From contig NC_135571.1 in assembly GCF_964340395.1 (NCBI RefSeq), positions 5,660,453-5,682,952 on the forward strand: 22,500 nucleotides of DNA, given 5' to 3'. Below the pieces are notes generated by a model. It was not told where the DNA came from, ran no database searches, and worked only from the letters and a program-made list of their open reading frames with translations. Source of the stretch: Glandiceps talaboti (lineage: Eukaryota > Hemichordata > Enteropneusta > Spengelidae). The position numbers and the translations under genes are program-made. Positions 10,519 to 19,651 of this stretch are shown piece by piece (the first letter of the stretch is position 1; the number at the start of each line of letters is the position of its first letter).

Positions 10519-12336
10519 GTGTACAGCAGTGCTGGACATGGGGATGGGAGAAGAAGACGAAAGAGGATGTTAGTAACCAGCAGTAGATTGACACCTCGAT
10601 CGAGGCTACGACGTGATCTCAGTCCCCGAAGAATAGCAGGCGTCACTGAATCAAGGAAAGGAAGAGATTATCCCGGTCATGTACAAGTTTTGATATTGGA
10701 CAAAACGAGACCAGCGGAAAACAGAGCGCCCTCAGTGTTACGAGCAAGGACAAATGGACAAACCCCAATTGACGCTTTTCAGTTACCACATCTGGTTGTG
10801 ACGAGTCCGGATGAATCGCCACGACGACCCGCAACGACGATACCCGAACTTACAAACTTTAGCAGCAACTGTTCGGAAGAAGATGACAGCGACGAGTTAT
10901 CTGTCAATGCGATCGATCTCGTTGCCATGGCAAACGATGAGCATCGAAGTAGTTCCTCAATGACACGTCACAAAATGGTGGAGCATATGGTCGATAGGGG
11001 CCAATTCTCACCACGCCCTCATTCGGTGGCAGTCACAGAAAAAATTATGGAGGATAAATATTTGAATCTAAAATACAAACGAAATCCGTGTCTTCGTGCT
11101 GAAAGTATTCTAAACGAGGAATTGTCGCAGACGATAAATGACATGTCACGTGAATGTTGTGATGTATTTGGTCCAAATATGTGTCAAGAGTGCCATAAAA
11201 TTTATAGTAGAAACGACAATTTAGTCAGAAACGAATCTTACTTCCCAAGTCTGAATATCTCGACGCAATCGCTGTCAACGTTGACGTTGGTGCGCCGTCA
11301 CCTGCCGGATTGTTCACCTTGGCAACTGCAACGAATGATTGCCGATGGTGACATCAACGAACTAGCGATAAGGAGAGACAGGATGGAAGATGCCGCCAGG
11401 GATTTTGATCGGCGTGTATTGGATAATTTAAGCAAACGAACAAAAGCCAGGCTAGGCGAGCGCAGAATCAGTGCTTTTAATGTTCCCGACAAACAAACCT
11501 TCTTCAGCAGCATATCAGATTTACGCGCTCAGATTGAACGCAGAAAAAAGGCGGGACGTTGGGGCAGACGACAGGCATTGTTTAATCTTATTGACGACGA
11601 CGAAACACCTGGACACATTCCCCAAGAAATTGATATCGAACCCACTCTTTCTGACAACATTGATGACGATCGACTTGGGCCACCGTTGATGTCCCGCGAA
11701 GAAATGGAATATCAGCACTCACAGCCCAGGTTTTACGCCGGTGGGAACTTCGATTATGAATTGCCGAAACCGCCACCCATGGCAGAACTTGTAGAAAGAG
11801 CTACCGCTGCGATGAGCCTAATGGAAAACACAAATGCTGCAAAGATTGGAGGTTTAGAGGCATTGGCTGACAACCCAGAGATAGATGCATGGAGAAAAGC
11901 CCGCCAAAATTACGAAAAGGAGAAGCGAGAAAAAGCGCTCAAAGAAAAACAACAAAATACGAAAGTTGAACTTTACGGTATACAAGAACAAAGTGACACA
12001 GAAGAAACAAATTCAGTCGACGAAAATCGGTCAGATGATAAAACTAAAATCGTATCGAACGACAATGAAGGAGAAGAATTGTCAAATGACAATCAATCAA
12101 ACAACAATCAGTCATTAAGTGACAGCCAATCACATGACAACCAGTCGTCACGTGACAATCAGTCGTCGTCATTGCTCAATGATCCGCTTGACAACAAGCT
12201 ACATAATGACAATGATAGTAAAATTAGGACTATCACGCTGAGTAGAAACACGAAACCGAGGTCAAGACGCAAAGGTGTAGTTGCCGGTGTACTGGTCAAA
12301 CCAATCATCGAAGAGGAACCAGAAGTCATCGCCTAA
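10519..12336 (+). CDS. Terminal coding exon of an unrecognised 605+ residue protein
   Basis: By far the best coding region. It is open for 605 codons, much more GC-rich than its surroundings, and starts at a splice acceptor with GTG (valine, not an initiator), so the protein is longer than seen. I do not recognise the family. From the N side it has an Arg-rich basic patch (residues 10-50), Ser/Pro-rich disorder (95-150), and a Cys cluster with C213, C214, C222 and C225 resembling a zinc knuckle. A charged, probably helical segment with many Arg and Glu (280-352) follows, then acidic patches (358-385), a PKPPP motif (416-420), a Lys/Glu-rich helix (455-480), an Asp-Asn-Gln-Ser-rich tail (513-566) and a basic stretch (576-586). 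There is no signal peptide or membrane segment in this part. It looks like a mostly disordered cytoplasmic or nuclear protein, or the intracellular tail of a larger one. An internal start at M17 is possible but less likely. Confidence 0.85.
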   Translation: MYSSAGHGDGRRRRKRMLVTSSRLTPRSRLRRDLSPRRIAGVTESRKGRDYPGHVQVLILDKTRPAENRAPSVLRARTNGQTPIDAFQLPHLVVTSPDESPRRPATTIPELTNFSSNCSEEDDSDELSVNAIDLVAMANDEHRSSSSMTRHKMVEHMVDRGQFSPRPHSVAVTEKIMEDKYLNLKYKRNPCLRAESILNEELSQTINDMSRECCDVFGPNMCQECHKIYSRNDNLVRNESYFPSLNISTQSLSTLTLVRRHLPDCSPWQLQRMIADGDINELAIRRDRMEDAARDFDRRVLDNLSKRTKARLGERRISAFNVPDKQTFFSSISDLRAQIERRKKAGRWGRRQALFNLIDDDETPGHIPQEIDIEPTLSDNIDDDRLGPPLMSREEMEYQHSQPRFYAGGNFDYELPKPPPMAELVERATAAMSLMENTNAAKIGGLEALADNPEIDAWRKARQNYEKEKREKALKEKQQNTKVELYGIQEQSDTEETNSVDENRSDDKTKIVSNDNEGEELSNDNQSNNNQSLSDSQSHDNQSSRDNQSSSLLNDPLDNKLHNDNDSKIRTITLSRNTKPRSRRKGVVAGVLVKPIIEEEPEVIA

Positions 12337-12353
12337 CTATCATGAATAATTAC

Positions 12354-12363
12354 AATAAATAAA
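12354..12363 (+). terminator. Overlapping AATAAA poly(A) signals
   Basis: AATAAATAAA gives two overlapping AATAAA hexamers whose first base lies 18 nt after the TAA stop (12334-12336). This fits a very short 3' UTR of about 40-60 nt, with cleavage expected roughly 12375-12395. Confidence 0.65.
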
Positions 12364-12792
12364 TCAATTTCAATTGGATAATGCAATCACGTGATCAGTA
12401 CGCAGACGACAATCTATCAATTTAGTGTAATGTTACTTGATGTACGACTGCGCCAAAAACATTTTCTTTCAGTCTGTCGATATTTTTTGTCTTTCCACTT
12501 TCGTATTTCGGTACTATGTTTGATGATTTATTATTTTAGATTATGAATTATGCAATTCTTCGAATACGAAGTCATTCATTATTTTATTACGATGTCATTC
12601 CTTAAACTGAAGCACAGATATTTTTTATTTGTAAATGAAATACTATCCATTATCTTACACTTTGCAATATTATTTTATTATATTCGTTTAGACAATCTGT
12701 GTTGTGGTCAACGAACTTTGTATGGATATGTGTATATTTATAAATGAATTATAATCAATGACAACATAATCAATTATTATTTATCCCCCGGG
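12364..12792. other. AT-rich spacer downstream of the gene
   Basis: Very AT-rich. It contains a TCACGTGA E-box (12387-12394) and a CCCCCGGGGG palindrome near 12784-12793. No gene is supported; the 65-codon frame at 12550-12747 is Phe/Tyr/Ile-rich as expected by chance. Confidence 0.45.
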
Positions 12793-12824
12793 GGAGAGAG
12801 AGAAAGAGAGAGATTGAGAGAGAG

Positions 12825-12869
<45 letters not shown>

Positions 12870-12996
12870 ACACACACAGACAGACAGACAGACAAAGACA
12901 AACGGAAAGACACAGAGAGGGAGACAGGGATACAGAGGAAAGAAATCACACACAGACAGCAATAGACAGATACAATGTTTAGAGACACACACAGCG

Positions 12997-13033
<37 letters not shown>

Positions 13034-13086
13034 TACATACATACATACATACATACATACATACATACATACATACATACATACAT

Positions 13087-13117
<31 letters not shown>

Positions 13118-13135
13118 TACGTACATACAGACAGA
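12793..13135. repeat. Composite GA, CA, GACA, CATA, GACA microsatellite
   Basis: GA units run 12793-12866 with interruptions, CA 12867-12878, GACA 12879-12894, mixed purine-rich DNA to about 12990, GACA 12997-13031, CATA 13032-13088, and GACA/CAGA 13089-13117 with remnants to 13135. It reuses the same unit types as the cluster at 8288-9082. Open frames on both strands are artefacts. Confidence 0.95.
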
Positions 13136-13149
13136 TGATTTGACTACAT

Positions 13150-13336
13150 ATGGGCTCAATTCATTCGTCACCATGGACAAAACGTCTATCACTACATGAA
13201 CACAACAATCTCGAATATGTCCGGAGGTTAACCTTCTTTACAGTAATTTCATTCTTACTATTATATACCATACAACATGATTCATACTATAGTGATGACT
13301 CAAATCAGAATGCACTACACAGCAAGAAAAAATGTT
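13150..13336 (+). CDS. Candidate first coding exon, type II membrane-like start
   Basis: ATG at 13150 opens a frame with a short hydrophilic head, then Arg25-Arg26 directly before a hydrophobic run (residues 27-41), then a Ser/Asp/Asn-rich stem ending in a Lys-Lys-Lys-Cys. A donor-like GTAAAT starts at 13337 after the first base of a codon (phase 1). The next acceptor, at 13594-13595, has the same phase, so splicing joins the frames cleanly into a 145-residue product. The start context is mediocre (C at -3, G at +4) and the hydrophobic run of 15 residues is short for a membrane span. Unspliced, the frame would stop at 13374. Not a recognised family. The reading is inference from signals; chance is a serious alternative. 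Confidence 0.28.
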
Positions 13337-13595
13337 GTAAATGTTTTTTTGAAACATTAATTGATCACTTATAATTTTAAAAAAAAAGTATATATAGGAG
13401 TGGCTAGATATACATAGAACAGATGAAAATGAAAGCATTTATGAATTAGTTACTGTGGGTGTGGATAACATTATCAAAGTGCTGCTTGCAGATTGTGCAG
13501 TTATTTAAAACGAATGGTATCCTGTTCATTTGTACGACTTTATGAGGAAAGTAGTCAATACTCATAAAAGTAGTCAATAAAGCAAATATTTGTAG
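13337..13595 (+). other. Candidate 259-bp phase-1 intron
   Basis: Begins GTAAAT and ends TTTGTAG. The tract before the acceptor is only weakly pyrimidine-rich. It contains a direct repeat AAAGTAGTCAATA (13548-13560 and 13567-13579). Confidence 0.28.
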
Positions 13596-13846
13596 GTGGG
13601 GGCGTGCATCAACTCCAGCAGAGACTCGTGGCCTCTAGCAGCTACTGTGACACCGTTCCTGTCGGTGAGGGCGTCACCCTATCGGAGACCAGTGGGGTAG
13701 CAGTAAACAGTGGTATCATTGCTGTCGATGAGGGCGTTATCTTTATCGAAGATAGCTTGCTAGTCAAAGTGAACTCTAGCACCGTTTCTGACAGTAGATC
13801 ACCGAAACATGTACAGCAAACACGGATCGTTGCGGGTGACCTATGA
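13596..13846 (+). CDS. Candidate exon with 21-residue tandem repeats
   Basis: A GC-richer island opening at an acceptor (TTTGTAG, 13589-13595) and ending in TGA at 13844-13846. Two units related at a 63-bp offset (CTGTCGGTGAGGGCG at 13659, CTGTCGATGAGGGCG at 13722) and a third partial unit encode 21-residue repeats of the form V-x-V-x-E-G-V-x-[LF]-x-E. This alternation of hydrophobic and polar residues suggests beta strands. The repeats have diverged in DNA yet stayed in frame without a stop, which favours coding use. One NSS glycosylation sequon is present. Two AATAAA signals follow about 105 nt later. An alternative donor at 13836 (GTGACC) would make this an internal 240-bp phase 1-1 exon instead. 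Family not recognised. Confidence 0.4.
13631..13800 (+). repeat. 63-bp tandem repeat, about 2.5 copies
   Basis: The units start near 13631, 13694 and 13757. Best-conserved parts are CTGTC(G/A)(G/A)TGAGGGCG and the following AT(C)GGAGA/ATCGAAGA. Unit length is a multiple of three and the units lie in one open frame. Confidence 0.6.
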
Positions 13847-13949
13847 AAATCGATATGTTATCACTATCTTGAACTCAAGCATGGAAACAGAAATATTCCA
13901 CTTACCACATTGCCGTTAGAGGTGACCTCACCATTTGAGAAATCTGTAA

Positions 13950-13962
13950 AATAAATAATAAA
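13950..13962 (+). terminator. Two AATAAA signals after the candidate exon
   Basis: AATAAA at 13950-13955 and 13957-13962, about 105 nt beyond the TGA at 13844-13846. Placement suits a terminal exon, though AATAAA is frequent by chance in DNA this AT-rich. Confidence 0.35.
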
Positions 13963-14018
13963 CAGTAGCAGCATGTTATGTCATTTGAAAGAGATGTTTT
14001 TCAGAAATGAACTCTGCA

Positions 14019-14200
<182 letters not shown>

Positions 14201-14262
14201 CTCCGCTCTGCGTGCAGACGTATCGAGCACTGTACTACGGACAAATCTTACCACTGACTTCC

Positions 14263-14296
<34 letters not shown>

Positions 14297-14394
14297 ATAT
14301 ATATATGAAATTGAGGAAAGAATAGTGTCATGTGTAGAAGTCGAACCCATGTTGGCCTCCCCTGAATACTAGCCAGAGTCACAGACAAGGAAGA

Positions 14395-14425
<31 letters not shown>

Positions 14426-14429
14426 TGTA
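14263..14429. repeat. TA arrays, unique block and (ATGT)8
   Basis: TA arrays at 14263-14289 and 14293-14306 are followed by about 90 bp of unique DNA and then eight ATGT units (14397-14429). On the minus strand the unique block carries GGGTTCGACTTC (about 14338-14349), close to a tRNA B box, with TGGCTAGTATTC upstream as a poor A-box candidate. The spacing is about 28 nt instead of the usual 40-plus, so a tRNA-derived SINE fragment is only a weak possibility. Confidence 0.6.
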
Positions 14430-14870
14430 CTATATGCATGTATTTATTTATTTATACGCGTATAAAATATCGTATGTGTATGTGCGCTTGTTTGTGCCTG
14501 TAACGATGCGAGTGTATCTGTGTGTCTGTGTGCGTATCTGGTCTCAGTTTGCAGGATGGATAGTAGTCAACGACACGTGAGACATCTATTCGAATATACA
14601 TGTCATAAAAATTCGAGACACAAAGTACACTCTATGCTAAAATATACAGTAGTATTGTATTCATGTACTTCTGACATTCTCATATACTGTGTACATCACC
14701 AAGGTCGTCTATTTTATTTAATTGGTCCCTCGTATTAATTGCTTCACATAGTTCATTTATAATCGGAAATGTGTAAATCTTCGTTACCACAATAGGAATT
14801 GTGACAGCACGCCACCGTTGCACTATATGTATTGTTCTCACACAAAATTAAATTCCTTCGAGGTCAAGAA
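14430..14870. other. Intergenic or intronic DNA
   Basis: A short TTTA run, a TATAAAA string at 14461-14467 without a convincing initiator, and a 72-codon frame (14520-14738) without splice or start support. No gene recognised. Confidence 0.4.
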
Positions 14871-14991
14871 CTGAAAGATCCGGGGATTCAAATTAGACTG
14901 TCGAGTCGAAGAACGAAGGACATCCGGCTACACCAACGTTTACAAACACACCGTACCGTTACAACCAGTTGAATCATCACAAGTTACACAG
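14871..14991 (+). other. Candidate exon ending at a strong donor
   Basis: The sequence ends ACACAG at 14991, followed by GTAAAT, a good 5' splice site. The frame that is phase 0 at this donor is open from just after a TGA near 14866, giving about 40 codons with ordinary amino-acid use. No ATG lies in this frame and no convincing acceptor precedes it, so it could equally be a 5' UTR exon or a chance donor. It belongs to no family I recognise. Confidence 0.22.
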
Positions 14992-16143
14992 GTAAATATT
15001 ATTACTTTAAATTTCCTGTATCAGGATGTTGGAAATGAAATATTGGCGTTGTCATGTCACTCTGTATTGGGTTATGATTTGATTTAATTTGGCGCAATCG
15101 CACTCGACAGGTGTAATCTGATTTAACGTTTCCGATTGCATTAGTCGCGCTTCTCTTGATCTTTCTTGAGCACGAATTCGACCCTTCATTGATGGCGTCG
15201 ATTAGAATCGTCACTTCTAGTTATATGACTTCACTTAGTTGCTCCAGATGGTAAACTTCTAGTTTGAGATTTGTTGATAGTCTTCCCATCGCTGTACAGC
15301 CTATAGGCAACAACTAAACGTTCCACAGTTTAATACACGGCGCGGTGACGTAGAACGTGTCAATACAGTTCGCAAGCCTGTAAACTTTGCAGACGGACAA
15401 AACTTAAGCACTTGCCAAAACCTGGACATAAAAATTATATAAGTGAAGATAGAGCCACGAGTCATTTTGACCATGCACAACAGTATACACTGTATAAAAG
15501 TCATATTGCGTTGATACTTACGAATATGAACACATGATACGTATACATATGACATTACATTTCAATAGCGTCGAATATGAGTTTAGTCGGATACTGTGTT
15601 ACATTGAATTCAAAGACCAACTTTGACGCCAATGTTTGACCCTTGCATAGGCAGACAAAAGGAAATTGGTTGTATTACAAGAAATACTGTCTAAATAGAA
15701 TTACCTTGAGTCTACAAGCATGTGAATATATGTCAAAGGTCATACACAAACATCAATTTCAGGTTGACATGCGCAATGAATGTCAATGAGCAAACATGTT
15801 ATTATTAATTGATTGATGTAATCCATAATGTATATTTGTATTCCTTTTTATTAATCGTCAAAATATGACATCCGCTGATGGAGTGTTGTTGAAATAGTAC
15901 AAAAAATTAATAATTGAAATTTAGGAATGACTGGGTTATTAGGCAAGCCATACTACTTCTGTCATTCACTTGAGGAAATTGAAACCTTTGTGTGTGATAT
16001 AAACTGATATCATTCAGTACTCAACCTACATGCATGTTTTTTTTCGGAAGACATGTTGTTTTACAACTTTCAAATTATTAATTTAATACACAACCTGTTG
16101 TCAAAAATGTTGATGATTTGTTATAATATTTACTATTTATGAT
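14992..16143. other. Intergenic or intronic DNA
   Basis: Mostly unique AT-rich DNA. A DR1-like nuclear receptor site (ATGTCA A AGGTCA) lies at 15730-15742. A minus-strand frame of 84 codons (15301-15555) has no supporting signals. No gene recognised. Confidence 0.4.
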
Positions 16144-16261
16144 AAATTACTGTGTTTTTTGAACCTTTTAAAGTATTTTATCCATTTGTGTCAAATTATT
16201 GGTGAGTAATTGTTTTATTTTAATCTCTTAAGTATTCTACCCATTTGTGTCGAATTTACAG
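16144..16261. repeat. 59-bp tandem duplication, degenerate
   Basis: CCATTTGTGTC at 16182 recurs at 16241, an offset of 59 bp, and the preceding AAGTATT(T/C)TA(T/C)CC blocks match. The two units, about 16144-16202 and 16203-16261, share perhaps two thirds of positions. Confidence 0.55.
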
Positions 16262-16655
16262 AATGATCGATTATTTATGAAATATGTAATAATTGATGTA
16301 GACTTTATTGTATGTGTTGTAATCCAGCATTAACATGAAAAATAGATTTGTTTGTTTTGTGTCAATTTTAATAATGAAAACACGACGATGTGATGATCTT
16401 TCATTGATGACGTCAGCACTGTATTATATCGTTTGTCAGAACCGTAAAAAACTGTCTTTGATGTCTACGTCGTATTTCCACGAAATACTAAAGAAGTATG
16501 CATAATGCTAATGGCTTCATTACGAATAATGTACTATGTATGCCTTACTACTTAAACAGCCATTTTATGTAACGAATCGTGTGCTATAAATGTGTCCATG
16601 CTTACGCTATCATCACATTTTATTACTCAGTGTACTGAGGTTGTGACTGAACAAT
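16262..16655. other. Unique DNA with a perfect CRE
   Basis: Contains TGACGTCA at 16408-16415, the palindromic CREB/ATF site. The left copy of a 10-bp target duplication (ACTGAACAAT, 16646-16655) borders the next element. No gene seen. Confidence 0.45.
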
Positions 16656-16740
16656 TAGCCTAGAATTCAGGCGAATGGGGATGTTGAATTTTGACGGGAA
16701 AATAACGAATTCAAAAACCCGTTCGCATTGATTCCAGGCT
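16656..16740. mobile_element. 85-bp foldback MITE with 10-bp target duplication
   Basis: The insert starts TAGCCTAGAAT and ends ATTCCAGGCT. Its halves are imperfect inverted repeats of about 33 nt sharing AGCCT, GAAT, GCGAA, GGG and TTGAATT blocks, around a 17-nt centre. It is flanked by ACTGAACAAT at 16646-16655 and again at 16741-16750, a perfect 10-bp direct repeat that marks an insertion. A 9-11 bp duplication is typical of Mutator-like elements and 8 bp of hAT; the superfamily is left open. There is no coding capacity. Confidence 0.75.
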
Positions 16741-16750
16741 ACTGAACAAT

Positions 16751-17757
16751 ATTCAAATGTGAAAGAACGTAGTCCATGATTCACAACTCGCATTGAAGTG
16801 TGAAATGAATTTCGTTGTATGTTAGTCTTGCAGAAAATTTAATTTCAACTGAAATACTTACGTGTAAGTACATTAAAAGGAACAAGGTATGTTTTCCACT
16901 AAATTCCCACTGAAAATATTTGCTACTTATATAGTTTCATTAATGAAAATTTTGTCCTCACAAAAGAACTAATTTCTCTTTTTTAAGTGAAAATTAAACC
17001 CGGGACACTTTGTTTGCACATTCCATTAAGCTTGAAGTAATATTCTGTAACATTTTAAATTTAACATGGTGATTTTTTCGTTCACTATTACTTCCATTGT
17101 CAATATTCCGTAGACTTTAAAATACTGTATATTAAATTTATGCAATCTCGACTTTAATTTGTTTAAACGATATTTCAATCAATCTGCACGTACATTCCTT
17201 TGACACCCAAAATAGTGAAATCATTGTAAATAAATGTCTGTTATTTAATTCAACAATGTTTGTTTTAATTTTTGAGTGCTGATATATATTTTATGGGACA
17301 TATCAGCGCATGTGCATGGTTTTGATTTTGGTTAGAGTTTACGAATCATTGGACTTCGAAAACCACACTATAAGTCATAAATAACTACTTATAGGGGGTG
17401 GGCTGGAATGATATTTTTCAAGTATTTAGTGTTCTGTTTATCATACTTTTGGGGAATTACTAGGTCTTGGAGTCACGTTACGTTTTGGTCCACTTTACTT
17501 TCGTTAACACTAATAACAGCATCTCAAAAAATGTTTTTGTTCAAAATTGTCCGCCAGACGCTTAGCATTACTTTCAAGTATACCCTGAGTAACACATTCT
17601 GCAATATTTCAAAACTTATCCGTTTTCGTTTTTAAAGGGTCATGTTGCAGTCCCGGGCCATATCCTAAGTGTTATATATGTCAATAAGGATAACATGGGG
17701 TCATTCTGGTGCTGTGGTACAGATTCTATATATCTACCAAACAACCAGTTTTGACAC
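16751..17757. other. AT-rich gene-free stretch
   Basis: No supported gene or repeat. A plus frame of 75 codons (17408-17635) is Phe/Leu/Ser/Thr-rich and starts without context. I see nothing else of note. Confidence 0.4.
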
Positions 17758-17996
17758 CTAGAGTGTAATCCCATCGTAAATCACACTGTCCTTTCTACGG
17801 CAATATAACGCACGTTCCTCGAGGAAACATTGTACACAGGCTTCACGTGCACGCTCTTGCAAGCCAGAGAACATATTTCTGCTGAAGCATCGAAATATGG
17901 ACTCTGGCATCTTTCTGGACGGTCTTGGACGGTGTCGTAAAAGGAGCTGTGGTTTACGAAGACGAGGCTTCAATGAGTTACAACAATGTGGTGATC
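17758..17996 (-). CDS. Candidate minus-strand exon, basic Cys-containing peptide
   Basis: A GC-richer island with about 79 open codons on the minus strand. It starts right after TTTTAG (acceptor bases complementary to 17997-17998) and ends in TAG at 17758-17760. The peptide has an Arg/Lys/Pro-rich first half and then a Cys/Arg/Glu-rich half with spaced cysteines. The pyrimidine tract before the acceptor is poor and no AATAAA is found within about 120 nt after the stop. It may be a real terminal exon, a pseudogene fragment or a transposon remnant. I do not recognise it. Confidence 0.25.
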
Positions 17997-17998
17997 CT

Positions 17999-18617
17999 AA
18001 AATTTGAACTTTTTATTCTTGATTTCATTCCCGGGAATTCAGAAATAAATGTAAGCAAGCATACATGATTAAAGGGTGTAATACATAAACATGCCATAAA
18101 AGAGAAAAAAATCGATCATGATGTTAGAACGATTACAGAAAGCCAATGAAATGGGCTTGAGCACTGTATGATGAACGGGCAAAGTACTGAGATGTTGAAC
18201 GGGCAAAGTACTGAGACCAAAGTATGATAAATCTGAGTCGGAAATAAACAATTCATGCAATGAATGACGACAGATCGAATAAAAACCACAGGTAAATGAA
18301 AATTGTGTACGTGAGTTGCTGTCTGCTACTTTAGTGTACGTCACAGCCCATCTCATCACAAGTTTGACCGATCTCAGAAAGGTCAAACGCATTTCGGTAT
18401 TTGTTGTCAGAGATTACTTTCTCGCCTAGCAACGCACTTAGCAACGGCAAACGCACTAACTAAACAATCTTGTCGTTGATTTAATTAAAACTGTAACACA
18501 CGGAAGATTATGATGCTTTGTTACCATGGTGATAACAACGAGTAAAACGTGGCATAAGCCATGACGGGATTCCCTATACACCTGCTAACTGATTGAGGTA
18601 TATTGGAGATGCTGTAA
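17999..18617. other. Non-coding DNA with a short tandem duplication
   Basis: A 21-bp sequence (TGAACGGGCAAAGTACTGAG plus A) occurs at 18172-18192 and 18196-18216, a 24-bp offset. GTTTGACC (18362-18369) pairs with GGTCAAAC (18381-18388). CCTAGCAAC and TAGCAAC half X-boxes lie near 18425-18445. The 107-codon minus frame through the region is not supported. Confidence 0.5.
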
Positions 18618-18630
18618 AGGTCAAAGGTCA
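18618..18630 (+). promoter_or_regulatory. Perfect DR1 nuclear-receptor element
   Basis: AGGTCA A AGGTCA, two perfect half-sites spaced by one base, the consensus for HNF4, RXR heterodimers or COUP-TF. Binding is inferred only from sequence. Confidence 0.4.
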
Positions 18631-19651
18631 TATATCGTGAAATTATGCATTACGAAACTAACTAAGTACACTATATGATATATTCACAGTTATACGCAAC
18701 TCCGTTGATGGCTTTTCATAAGTTGGTCGCATAGTGAGACCGTAACATTTATTACTAAGGAGAGCATAGCTTGTGCAGAAAATCACTCTCGGGAAACCCA
18801 CGAAAAGAAAGAGGAAGGGAGAGGCGAGGATGGAGATAGGAACGTTCAGAGATGTAAGTGTTGAAATGTAAGATGTAGGATTCTAAGAATGTTATTGGTG
18901 ATATCTACTTTATGTATGCGATGATCGATGGATGGGCAGTATCGCGGTCAGAACATGAAGTATATATCGAAAGACGATAAAACTGAGTTTAGATTTTTTA
19001 TTCCTAACTCTGAATGTCGACCCAGACTCTGAGAAAAAATCACAACAAGTAAACTACGAGGAATGAATGTGAAACTGGCTCGTACAAATATCTTCGTTTT
19101 CTATCAGAGCAGAGTTTCGAACATAAATCAAAGGGGAGCCGCTACATTTTTACACCTTACAGTTATAAACTACACTATCGTTTTAAACATCTCGTGTACC
19201 ATTGAAAAGTTTAAATATATATTTCATATGATATTAATTTTTAGATTTTTTTTATAGTGGCATATATGTTTAGATCTTAAATATGGGTTTGGAACTAAAT
19301 TCCAAGTTCTGGTTACCATGGAATCCATGTGGATTGGATTTTTTTTACATCTTTCGTCTTTAAAGATGGATTCCAGGCTAAATTCGGGTATATATGGACA
19401 TTGGCTTTGAATTCTCAAATCGTCGCCTTTGCAATAGAGAGAAAAGAGTTTATCTAGTAGGGCAATTGAATTGAAACGTTTTTATCTAAAAACGGAGCAT
19501 GTGCATATAAATATACGCTGGCATGTTGTATAAGCTCTTATAGCCTCGGACCACTATAAACGATTCTATAGTCGCTATGGTCTCAGCTATAGCCCTGTTT
19601 ACATTCGGCGTTACACCTCAACCCGACTGCCGAGCTATCTCATACCCTGGA
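18631..19651. other. Intergenic DNA, nothing coding recognised
   Basis: Unique AT-rich DNA. A GGATTCCAGGCTA string at about 19368-19380 matches the right end of the 85-bp foldback MITE, possibly the remains of a second copy, but I find no matching left end. Several TATAG/CTATAG repeats occur near 19545-19600. Confidence 0.4.

Noticed and set aside
10132-10586. Plus-strand frames of 98 and 86 codons before the large exon
   Set aside because: They start inside the MITE and run through its terminal repeat and the pyrimidine tract of the acceptor. The first begins at GTG.
11298-11776. Minus- and other-frame ORFs inside the large exon
   Set aside because: Shadows of the 605-codon plus-strand frame.
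12770-13199. Cys-Leu-Ser-Val and Thr-Asp-Arg-Gln repeat frames
   Set aside because: Composite GA/GACA/CATA microsatellite, not a gene.
14338-14349. tRNA gene on the minus strand
   Set aside because: A B-box-like string exists, but no cloverleaf arms or acceptor stem can be drawn, and the A-to-B distance is too short.
18069-18392. 107-codon minus-strand frame with an 8-residue internal repeat
   Set aside because: The repeat is a 24-bp DNA duplication, and the frame lacks start, splice or poly(A) support.
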